DNA of 64,000 nt from Triticum aestivum (lineage: Eukaryota > Streptophyta > Magnoliopsida > Poales > Poaceae). Shown here one piece after another: positions 44,736 to 53,610 of this stretch. The notes below the pieces were generated by a model. The model was not told the origin of the DNA, made no database searches, and saw only the letters and a list, made by a program, of their open reading frames with translations. The position numbers were made by a program, and so were the translations under genes. Where the stretch lies: positions 200,574,538-200,638,537 of the forward strand of contig NC_057801.1 of NCBI RefSeq assembly GCF_018294505.1, written 5' to 3'. Every line of letters starts with the position of its first letter. Position 1 is the stretch's first letter.

Positions 44736-45313
44736 TGCTACCTCTTGAGCACTGCGTTGGATTTCCCCGAAGAGGAGAGGATGATGCAGCAAAGTAGCGT
44801 AAGTATTTCCCTCAGTTTTTGAGAACCAAGGTATCAATCCAGTAGGAGACCACGCACAGGTCCCTCGTACCTACACAAAACGATAGCTCCTCACAACCAA
44901 CACGATTAGGGGTTGTCAATCCCTTCACGGTCACTTACGAGAGTGAGATCTGATAGAGATGATAAATAGTATTTTTTTGGTATTTTTATATATAGATGCA
45001 AAGTGAAAAGTAAAAGGCAAAGTAAAAACAAAGCAAGTAATAAAGTAATGGAGATTGATATGACGAGAATAGACCCGGGGGCCATAGGTTTCACTAGTGG
45101 CTTCTCTCAAGAGCATAGATATTCTACGGTGGGTGAACAAATTACTGTTGAGCAATTGACAGAATTGAGCATAGTTATGAGTATATCTAGGTATGATCAT
45201 GTATATAGGCATCACGTCCGAGACAAGTGGAAAATAAAGCCCAATATAGTCCAAAACAGTAGATAAAGTAGCATGGAGCAATAAAAAATTATAGATACGT
45301 TGGAGACGTATCA
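44736..45313 (-). repeat. 5' LTR of nested Athila-lineage element with ~1-kb internal deletion
   Basis: It matches both ends of 39228-40805 but jumps from the equivalent of about 39716 to about 40722 (junction ACAAGTGGAAAATAAAG near 45228). The TATA region is lost. It ends GGAGACGTATCA at 45313. Confidence 0.9.
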
Positions 45314-45318
45314 CTTGC
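45314..45318. repeat. Target site duplication CTTGC, right copy
   Basis: Matches 39223-39227. Confidence 0.9.
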
Positions 45319-46011
45319 CCGTAAGCATGAGGGCTCCTGGGGGGTTTATAGGCCAACCCCCCAGGGGTACAATGGTAATGCTGTAAGGCCGTAGGGCTGG
45401 GTCGTCAGCATCTGGGGACCCGGGGCTAGGTCCCGCCGGGTGCGTGTGGCTCGCCGGCTTCCCCTAGGTGCGGGCCCCATGTGCCTAGGGGAACTGTTCA
45501 CCGTCTTGTCGATCGTTAGGGAGTGGCCGAGTCGAGTCAGGTACAGTGGCGCCCCATCAGGTCGCCACTTGCTGGCGTCAATGGTGACGATGGGGGCACT
45601 GTTGCCACACTAGCCCTGGTCAGCGGGTAGGTGAGGGGCACTGTTGCCATGCTCCGGCTGATCAGAGGCATGGGCGGGGCACTGTTGCCTCGGTCATCGG
45701 TGGATGAAGACTCGTCCCATCGTATGGCCTAGATGGGACGAGAGCTGACCCATGGCCGGGTTGAGGAACACGCCAAGGGCAGAGTTGGCTTGTTAGGGAA
45801 GTCTTGGTGTGCCAGTTTTGGCTGCCTTGCGCTTGTTGTCGACGTTGAGTCGAGGAGCTTGGCCGGGTCGGAGAGTTCGGCCGGGTTCAAGGGACCTGGT
45901 CGTGTCGAGCGACCCAGCCAAGCGCGGGCCGGCTTGAGTGGCGACGCTGGCCCCGTTGTTTTTGAAAAGGATCCGGGTTCCGTTGCCTGCCCGGGGTTCA
46001 TCCCCCCGACA
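45314..46011 (-). repeat. 3' LTR of the reverse Gypsy element, proximal part
   Basis: Read on the - strand it starts TGTCGGGGGGATGAACCCCG at 46011. A TATA-like TATAAACC lies at about 45343-45350. Together with 38926-39227 the LTR is about 1.0 kb. Confidence 0.75.
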
Positions 46012-46024
46012 GTAGTCCCCCTTC
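46012..46024 (-). other. Polypurine tract of the reverse Gypsy element
   Basis: GTAGTCCCCCTTC, i.e. GAAGGGGGACTAC on the - strand, abuts the LTR. Confidence 0.75.
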
Positions 46025-46406
46025 GAAGAGGCGAATCTTGCGACCGCCAGGTCTAGCAACACCCACTGGGTGCCGGTTTTTTGGAAACAGGATTGTAGCA
46101 TCCCGGTGGCAGCGAGAAATCGGAGAGTCCATCGAATCTTGGGGCAATCCCTCGGGCTTCACGCGGGCGCCACCCAGTGCCAGGAAGTCGGAGGGGCCCA
46201 ACAGGACAAGCGCGTGACGGGACTGGGCGACATGCTGGGGCCCACCATCGCGTGCCCTTGGCCCACGCGCGTGGATTTATTGCGGCGTCCGCAAGTCGGT
46301 TGCTCTTCCCCGTGCAGTCATTGCACGCGTACGTGCGCACTTATTGTGGGGAAGTGGGAAAGGCGAGTGCAAACGATCCCACTCGCCCCACGTTTGAACC
46401 GGGGCT

Positions 46407-46413
46407 TATAAAT
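46407..46413 (+). promoter_or_regulatory. TATA box of the second antisense gene
   Basis: TATAAAT in GGGGCTTATAAATTGGGG lies 139 bp upstream of the ATG at 46546. It is on the strand opposite to the element's own transcript. Confidence 0.6.
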
Positions 46414-48880
46414 TGGGGAGAGGGGGCGGCGGACATCATTCACTCGCGCTCCCCTGCCTCTTCGTGACCGCCGTGCTGCGACGTCCACCGCTTCGAGTAG
46501 AGCTCCATCGCCGTCGATCTTCCTTCTTTCCTTTCATCTCCGTTGATGGCGCTGCCGTCGGGCTCATGGATGGGCTCGACCGTCACCGCCGATGACATCT
46601 CCTACCTCCGCACCACCCAGCGCTTGCCGGGGGGAACAGAGGTTGCTGTGCGCCTGCCGCAGGGCGAGAAGAGGCCGCTGCCCCAGGGCATGGAGCGTGT
46701 GGTTTTCTTCCCGCATTTCAAGCATGGGTTCAGTCTTCCATCGAGCACCTTCTTCAATGACTTCCTGGAGTTCTTCGGGCTCCAACCCCATCATCTTGCC
46801 GCTGGCGCCATCGTGCAGCTTTCGGGCTTCGTCACCCTCTGTGAGGGGTACTTGGGTGTCATGCCCACGATCGACCTCTGGGCGCGCTTCATCTCCTTGA
46901 AGCAGCAGGGACCGACAGCCGGGGAGTTCTCTGACTGCGGGGCCGCCGTCTTCTCAAAGCGGTCGGGCACTGACTGCCCCAAAATTCCGCTGGAGGATTC
47001 TGCCAAGAAATGGCAGAATTCTTTCTTCCATGTCCACAACCTTGGCACAGACCGCATCAACTTGCCGGCCTTCGCCATCGCGCCGCCGTGGGCGAAGATG
47101 AACTGGGATATTACCCCAGGCACCCATTGCAGGAGATTCCCAATCTCTGCGAGCGGGTGTCGGTGATGAAGGCGCGGGAGGGGCTCAATGGCACCGGCCT
47201 CATCGCCTCCTTCATTATGCGCTGGGTTCTCCCGCTGCAGCGGTGCAGCTGCCTCATCGGCGGCCGACCGGCCTTCAGGACCCCAACCGCCTGGCAGACA
47301 CGCGCCTGGCGGCGGACCAAATTGCGCGTCGGGTCAACGACATCTCCAAGGCCGCATTGAGCAACGACTAGCGGTACGGCAAGCCGCCGTACTGCCACTC
47401 GAATCCGGCGCGCATGGTGAGTCTCTGGTTTTCATATATTGCTGCTGCGCATCTTCTCATCCGTCCCGACGCGACGCGGGAGGTGCTTCTGAATGCCATC
47501 CGGTACCATTACACCTGGGCACCATTGTAGGTGGTGCAGGTAGCATCGGAGGAGCCCGCGGCCCACAGCGAAGGGGAGGAGGAGGCCGTCGACGTTGGCG
47601 CAGGGCGCCGCGCGGGTAAGTCTTGCTTTTTTGCTTTCTTTTTCATGTTCCTTGAGTTGCTGGGTGCGACGTGGCGTGGACGACGCTGACGCGAACCGTC
47701 GATGCAGTGGCGTTGGGAGGAGGAGGCGGCGACGCGGGCGGGGCCGGGTCATCGCGGGGATGGCGCCGAGCCGACCGCACGAGAAGGACAGCGTCGCGCC
47801 ATGGCCTCCAGCCGTGAAGCGCGTGGCGGACCCGGTCGGGGGCACAAGGCCAGCCGCCAAGAGGAGGCGTGGCGCTGCACAGGAGAGACCGGCGAGGCCC
47901 ACCGTCCTGGTTTTGTCGGCGTGAGTTTTTCTTCTTGCTTGCATCCGAGTGGTCGAGTCGGCCCTGCTCGTTATTCACTTTGCCTTGGCTTCAGGTCGCC
48001 GATCATGCTGGCAAGGGTTGCGGCCGATGCCGCGGCCGCCGAGGACGCCACATTCCGGAGGAGCCGGACCGGCACCGTCGACCGGGACGAGGAAGAGGAG
48101 CCGTCTGATCCGGATCTCAGCCTGGACCCGACCGATGCGAAGGCTTGGCCTGGCGGGACCGGAACAGGGCCAAGGCGAAGCTGGAGGCGGCATCGGTCCG
48201 AGCCTGAACCAATGCTGCGGCGACATGGGCGCGAGCCGGCGAGGAGCTGGCATGGCGAGAGATGCCAGATTACACGGTGGTGGCGGCGACGGTCTTCAAG
48301 CCATCATCGGTGAGGGAGCACGGCCAAGGAGGCCGGGCTGAGGTGGTGGACCTCGACCAGGAGGTCATGGAGGTTGAGGACGATACCCCGACGGGGGTTG
48401 ATAGAGGCGGCGGCAACACCGTCTTGGAGGAGGCGCCACGGATGGCACCACATGGGACGCCTCGGGCGTCGGAGGAGGCGCCGCAGGTGGTGGCGCCACA
48501 GGCCACCCCAGCTATCGAGCCGGCGGTGCTATCGCAGGCCGTCTCGGCAGCCGGGTCGATGGCGGCACCGGAAAGGGCGTCGGAGGAGGCGCCGGCCGCG
48601 GCGGGAGCGGCCGGCGGAGAGCATGACTTGGTGCCTAGGCCAGGGGGACGTCGGGCCATCGTGTCGCAGCCGGCCTGGGGAAGGGATGCCGTGGTCTTCG
48701 GGCCCCAGACCCAGGAGGAGGCGGCGATGGATGCCATCAGCCGCCATCTGCGCGGGCGGACAGACCAAATCAAGGCCTTTGCCCAGGCCGAGGTGGAGCG
48801 AACGCGGGAGCTAGAGCGTGCCGTGCTGGTAACCTCCCTTTCCGCCTTCTGATATTTCTTTCTTTGCAGCTTCTTCTTTG

Positions 48881-48953
48881 TGGGGGCACGCTAGCGCACC
48901 CACTGGGTGTAGCCCCCAAGGTTCGGGCCAACTACGTAGTAGTTGGGTCGAAT
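48881..48953 (+). repeat. Structured intron repeat, copy 1
   Basis: It lies in the predicted intron 48829-48994. TGGGGGC pairs with GCCCCCA (48881-48887 and 48912-48918), and CCAACTAC-GTA-GTAGTTGG forms an 8-bp hairpin at 48928-48946. Confidence 0.8.
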
Positions 48954-49122
48954 CTTTAGAATGCCGTCTTTGTGTTGACCGCTGCTTTTTACAGCAACTG
49001 GACGTCTACCGGGTCAACGCCTTCAACCGCCTCCTGGGCAAGTATCGGGAGCTCAAGGAGCAGCTCGCCGCCAAGGAGGAGGAGCTCCGCATCGCTGCAG
49101 GTATCTTCGTGCTCTTTTTTAG

Positions 49123-49196
49123 TGGGGGCGCGCTAGCGCACCCACTAGGTGTAGCCCCCGAGATTCGGGCCAACTGTGTAACAGTTGGGTCGAATC
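49123..49196 (+). repeat. Structured intron repeat, copy 2
   Basis: It lies in the next predicted intron (49101-49235) and is about 85-90% identical to 48881-48953. The palindrome GCGCTAGCGC is perfect here, and the second hairpin is CCAACTG-TGTAA-CAGTTGG at 49170-49188. Confidence 0.8.
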
Positions 49197-50452
49197 GTAA
49201 ATCTTGTTCTTCTTTTTTGAATCTTCTTTTTGCAGCCGAGGTGCTATCTCGGTAGACCTGGCTACTTCCGCCCGGCCATCACTACAACCAGCTTGTCGCT
49301 GATGCTGGCTATCTTGGAGCCGAGGTGGCGCAGGCGAAGCGGAGGCGGCCCGGCGGTCGCTCGACGAAGCCAGCCGGCTGCGGGAGCAGTTGACGGGCGA
49401 CATGAGCCGCCTCGAGGCCGAGGTGGAGCACCTTAGGGCGGAGGCCGCCAAGGTGGTGGGGGCGCAGCGGGCCCTGGCCGAGGCAGACCAGCAACGCGGC
49501 AAGTTGGCCGACGACAAGAGGCAGCTTCAGGCCGAGGTGGACCGCCTGAAGGGGCAGGTGACCGCGACGGAGAGGGCCCGCCAGGAGGAGGCCCGCCTCC
49601 GCGAGGCGTCCGAGAAGGTGGCCGAGGACAAGGACACCGAGCTGAAGGCGGCCCTTGCAAAGGTGGCCGCCTTGGAAAAGGCGCTCGAAGCGCAGCACCT
49701 GGAAGAATCCTTCTCCAGTAAGTGCTTTTCTTGAGTTCTGCTAGGTTGGGATCCGGCTTCTTGTCCTTGGTGTCTTTTTTTCTGACTTGCTTTGTTTTCT
49801 GATAGGGGCCTTCCTGGAGAGGCATCAGCTGGCGGAGGAGGCCGTCTGCTTCCAGCGTGACCCGCTAGGGGTCGTTTGCTCCGGGACCAACCCGCAAGTG
49901 GCGTGGACCTTCCTGGAGATCATGACCGCCGCCAAGGCTCGCCTGCGGGTCTTGGGTGATCAGATGGGGCGGCTGTCCCAGGCCAGCACGACGATGACAG
50001 CGGCCTTGTGATCGGGCTCCATTGCGCCGAGCAGCTTCATGCGGCTGGCGCGGTGGCTGGAGATGGGGTCAGACTGGTTCGATGAGTGGCGCATCTCCGC
50101 CGCTCGTGCCATCGCCGAGATGGCGCTCCGATTTGCGCTGTCACGGCATCCGGACCTGCAGCTGGACACGTTGATGGGCCAGCGGGCCGGCTCAGAGCAG
50201 CAGCTACAGGAGCAGGCCGGCCGGATTGCTTCCCGGGCCAGCTACATCGCCGAGTTCGCCTTCCATGATGAGTTCCACCCGGAGCAGGCGGAAGATGGGG
50301 GAGTCGTGGCTGGCGACGACTACGGCCTGCTTCTGCATGATCCAGAGGGCAGCTCCGAGGAGACGGACGTCTACCGCGACGGGGATGCCGAGGAGGACAC
50401 CGGTACTTCGGCGGACCCGCAGGCCGCCGTGGGGGAGCTGTCAACTTCATGA

Positions 50453-51194
50453 CCTGGCGCTGGAGACGCCGGAGGCTGTTCTGTCATGACTTAGTAGAAT
50501 TTGCTGTTAGGTAGCAGGTCCGCCCACCCACTGGGGGTTTCTGGGTGTAATGAACTCTGGTCGTGGGCATGTTCTTAAATATTCTATTATGTGTATCTTT
50601 TGTGAATGTCTGCGCTTTTGCTTTTCGTTTTTTGAACCGATTTCTTGCGTTTTTCCTGTCTCGAACCTCTCCCCCGCGAGTCTGATGGCCGAGGCTCCGG
50701 TCCGTGACAAGGAGTTCGGTTTTTTTGAGAGGAGCGTGGAGTACTTAGGTTTTCAAAACGTTGAGCGTGAGTGAAACACCCGGTGGAGCCGGTTGGCGAG
50801 CAGTCGTTCGTGCGGCTATTCTTAGAGTGACGTGACAGGTTGGTTGACCCGGCGGCCTTTGACTTTGTGTTTGACGCGTGCTGGATCTCTGGCCCGTTGT
50901 GCTTGCCAGCCGACAACCGAAGCCAGATCTGTTGCATAGGGCGAAGTGAGGCACCGTGGCGTCCTTAGCGCGTCAGGAATCACCAAGGAAGGCGGCGGGT
51001 AGCGGCCAAGCCGGCCAGCCCCCGAGCCCCCGGGTAGTGCTAGTCGGACCGGTGGCCGGGTTCAGTAGCAAAGTGATGCATAAAAGTAGGATACACAATA
51101 ACTTGGTTGGGAAAGGGCAGCCCCCGAGCATCGTTCGGGTCTCCATAGTTTCATGCGTTTACAAAAGGCAGCGATACATACATTCGTACGGCTA
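50453..51194. other. Spacer between antisense gene and integrase end
   Basis: It probably holds the 3' untranslated part of the antisense gene (T-rich 50560-50660) and the end of the pol frame from the other strand. No separate gene is supported. Confidence 0.5.
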
Positions 51195-52449
51195 ACTGTA
51201 AAATGGACGGAGGAGTTCCGCATTCCACGGCCGGGTCGTTTCTTCACCGACAGTGTCTCTCTTGCGCTTGTTTGACTTGCGTGCGTCGATGAGGTAGTAC
51301 GCGTTGTGATCGCACAAGGCACTACTGACGATGAATGGACCCTCCCACGGGGGGGGGGGGGCAGCTTGTGCTGGTCGGCTTGTTCTTGGACGAGTCGGAG
51401 GACGAGGTCACCCTCGCGGAATGCGAGGGGCTTGATCTTCTTGCTGTGGTAGTGCCTCAGGCCTTGCTGGTAGATGGCCGAACGGCTGAGCGCCAGGAGG
51501 CAGGCTTCTTTGAGTAGGTCGACGCTGTCTTCGCGGGGTTCTTTGGCTTCGGCTTCAGTGTACATCGCGACACGCGGCGAGTCGAACTCGACGTCGGTCG
51601 GGATGACATCATCGTCTCCATATACGAGGAAGAACGGGGTGAACCCGGTCGACCGGTTTGGCGTAGTTTAGAGACTCCAAAGGACGGTCGGCAACTCGTC
51701 GAGCCAGCTGCCGGGTGAGCGGATGAGCGGCTCGACGAGCCGCAGCTTGATGCCGGCTAGGATGAGGCCGTTGGCCCGCTCGACCTGCTCGTTGGACTGC
51801 GGGTGTACAATGGAGGCCAGGTCGAGGCAGATGCCGGAGACGGAGCAGTACTGCGCGAGCGCGCCCTTGGCGAAGTTGGTGCCGTTGTCTGTGATGATGC
51901 TGTTCAGCATGCCGTAGCGTACCAAGATGTCTTTGATGAACCGGACGGTTGTTGGCCCGTCCAGTTTCTTGATTGGCCATGCTTCGATCCACTTGGTGAA
52001 CTTGTCCACTTCCACCAGCAAATGCGTCATGCCGCCTCGGGCGGTTTTGAAGGGTCCCACCATGTCGAGTCCCCAGACCATGAAGGGCCAGACGACCGGG
52101 ATCGTGCAGAGTATTGATGTCAGCTGGTGGCTACGCTTGCTGAAGCGTTGGCATCCCTCGCACTAGAGGACGAGTGACTCGGCATCTTGGAGGGTCGTGG
52201 GCCAGTAGAAATCATGGAGGAAAGCCTTGGCCACCAGGGATCGCGACGCGGCGTGGTGCCCGCATTTGCCCTGGTGTATGTCAAGGAGGATGTCGATGCC
52301 TTGGTCCTGCTTGATGCAGCGCTGGAACACGCCGGTGGAGCTGCGCTTGACGAGCTCGTTGTTGATGATGTTGTAGGCGGACGCCCGGCGTTGCACCTGC
52401 CGGGCTTTGGTCTCGTCCATGGGGAGAACCCTGTTCTCCAGGAACTCCG
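51195..52449 (-). pseudogene. Gypsy integrase, broken and cut by the LARD
   Basis: Read on the - strand from 52449. An H2C2-type zinc-binding region (GIDILLDIHQGKCGHHAA, AFLHDFYWP) is followed by a TAG stop at about 52165 and then CEGC, the second half of the zinc motif. The catalytic core starts at 52081 (MVWGLDMVGPF). The DDE residues can be placed: Asp 52066-52064 (LDMVG), Asp 51889-51887 (TDNGTNF) and Glu 51781-51779 (SNEQVERANG), a D-x35-E spacing. Another stop ends the core at about 51665. The C-terminal region (RSAIYQQGLRHYHSKKIKPL, FREGDLVLRLVQ) is then shifted at a 13-base G run (51349-51361). The protein would insert element cDNA. It has at least two stops and one frameshift. Confidence 0.88.
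51349..51361. repeat. 13-base G homopolymer inside the integrase remnant
   Basis: Thirteen consecutive G on the + strand coincide with the frame shift in the integrase C-terminal region. Length is prone to sequencing error. Confidence 0.85.
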
Positions 52450-52937
52450 TGTAACGCCCCGGATTCGATCCGCCAGGTGTCCGCCAGTTATTCGCCGTCC
52501 TTGCCATGTCATTTGCTTGCGTGTTGCATTTTATCATGTCATCATGTGCATCTCATTTTGCATGCGTGTTCGTCTCATGCATCCGAGCATTTTCCCCGTT
52601 GTCCGTTTTGCAATCCGGCACTCCTATGTCCTCCGGCGTCCCTCTTTTGCCTCTTTTCGTGTGCGGGTGTTAAACTTTCTCGGAATGGCCCAAGGTTTGC
52701 CAAGCGGTGTTGGTATAGCACCGGTAGACCGCCTGTCAAGTTTCGTGCCTTTTGGAGGTCGTTTGATGCTCCAACGGTTTACCGGGTAACTGTAAAAGCC
52801 CTCTTTGTGTTGCAGCCCAACACCCCTCCAAAGTGGCCCAAAACCCATCTAACTCCCCTCCATGCTCTCGGTCGTTCGATCACGATCGTGTGGGCGAAAC
52901 CGCTCCTCATTTGGAGTCTCCTAGCTCCCTCTACCAA

Positions 52938-52944
52938 TATATAT
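52938..52944 (+). promoter_or_regulatory. TATA box in the LARD 5' LTR
   Basis: TATATAT in CTACCAATATATATGTGCCC, followed within 40 bp by CAAACCCTAGATC, a typical grass transcript start. It is conserved at 60066-60074 in the 3' LTR. Confidence 0.6.
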
Positions 52945-52989
52945 GTGCCCCTCCCCGAAATTTTGGTGCAAACCCTAGATCAAACCTAT

Positions 52990-53610
52990 CTCTCGCCCGC
53001 CGGACATGTCCAATCCTGCCGGACACGTCCAGCCGCCGCCCCTCCGCGAATCCTGCGTCGCCACGCGTCCCGCCGGCCTCTCTCTCTCCTCCCGCCGCCG
53101 CCGGCCCGCCCGAGCCCGCGCGGGGCCCGCCGAAGCCCATCAAGGCCCGGGTCGGCCCGAGCTCGTCCGCCGCCCGTCGGGCGCCTCGCCGCCGCCGCCC
53201 TCCGCCGCCTCGCGCCGGCCATCTCCGTTGCCGCTCGGGTGCCTCGCCCCGCGCCTCTCCCCCGCCTCCTCCGTCAACGGGCGCCGCCCCCACCGCGTAG
53301 CCCGCGCCTCTCGTGCCTCCGCCGCGCCCATGAGCTCGCCGGAGCCCCACCTCGCCGTCGCTGCCAGAGTCCACCGCCCTTGGCTTCCGTGCCACCGTGC
53401 TGGAACCGCGTCGCCCCGCCTGTCCCCGCTGACCGCCGCCGCCTCCCACGTCCCCGCACCTCGCCGCCGGCGCGCCGTCATCAACTTTGGCCGGATCCGG
53501 CGAGATCCGCCCGGAACCCCGCAGGTGGATGAGATCCACCAATCCTCCCATCCAAACGCGCCCGCGCCCGTCCCGGATCCTCCTCGTCCCGTTTTTCGGA
53601 GGGTAAAAAT
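52990..53610 (+). other. GC-rich block in LARD LTR, open by composition only
   Basis: Very C- and G-rich DNA gives long Pro/Arg/Ala-rich open frames in several phases. The corresponding block in the other LTR (about 60120-60740) has small indels that change the frames, so there is no sign of protein-level conservation. It may be a transcribed leader or a captured gene 5' end. Confidence 0.5.

Larger units (their letters stand above)
39228..45313 (-). mobile_element. Complete nested non-autonomous Athila-lineage element (6.1 kb)
   Basis: The LTRs are 39228-40805 (1578 bp, 3' LTR) and 44736-45313 (578 bp, 5' LTR with an internal deletion), with exact CTTGC duplications on both sides. On the - strand, in order: primer site 44724-44708, one ORF 44482-43655, a noncoding module 43515-42841, and polypurine tract 40820-40806. 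No gag, protease or polymerase is present. Its LTR matches the fragment at 6386-6569, whose family carries gag-protease, so that family or a fuller relative could be its helper. Shared LTR parts differ by roughly 3% by hand count. Confidence 0.92.
46546..50452 (+). pseudogene. Second antisense multi-exon gene, Transposase_28-type domain plus coiled coil
   Basis: ATG 46546 (MALPSGSWMGSTVTADDISY) opens a domain like the one at 25732: VVFFPHFKHGFSLPSSTFF, FLEFFGLQPHHL, GFVTLCEGYLG, then WQNSFFHVHN. A frameshift near 47120 breaks it. Splice-like boundaries follow: donors at 47417, 47615, 47921, 48829, 49101 and 49718; acceptors ending at 47530, 47707, 47994, 48994, 49235 and 49805. Between them lie a basic segment (RPAAKRRRG, possibly nuclear), an acidic segment (VEVEDDTP-like VMEVEDDTPT), QLDVYRVNAFNRLLGKYREL, and a long coiled coil (EQLTGDMSRLEAEVEHLRAE). 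The last exon has an in-frame TGA at 50009-50011 and then continues to ELSTS at 50452. Order and domains parallel the first antisense gene. Role unknown; broken here. Confidence 0.72.
38926..52449 (-). mobile_element. Tat-lineage-like Gypsy element in - orientation, continuing beyond the window
   Basis: Its 3' LTR is 38926-39227 plus 45314-46011 (split by a nested element). The polypurine tract is 46012-46024, an antisense gene runs 46546-50452 on the + strand, and integrase sequence runs 52449-51195 on the - strand before a LARD insertion. Unlike the element at 18140, this one had at least integrase. The 5' LTR, gag and reverse transcriptase would lie to the right of 64000. Family name not assigned. 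Confidence 0.8.

Noticed and set aside
48881..49196. tRNA-like or snoRNA-like gene in the intron repeats
   Set aside because: Stems and GGTTCG-like words are present, but no cloverleaf with acceptor, anticodon and T arms of correct size can be drawn, and no C/D or H/ACA boxes are seen.
51349..51361. Programmed frameshift site at the G run in the integrase
   Set aside because: The frame after the run does not continue a conserved protein usefully, and other stops already kill this copy. Homopolymer slippage or sequencing error is simpler.
52477..53532. 351-codon open frame in the LARD LTR
   Set aside because: It is Pro/Arg/Ala-rich because of GC composition. The same block in the 3' LTR has indels that shift the frames, and several phases are open at once.
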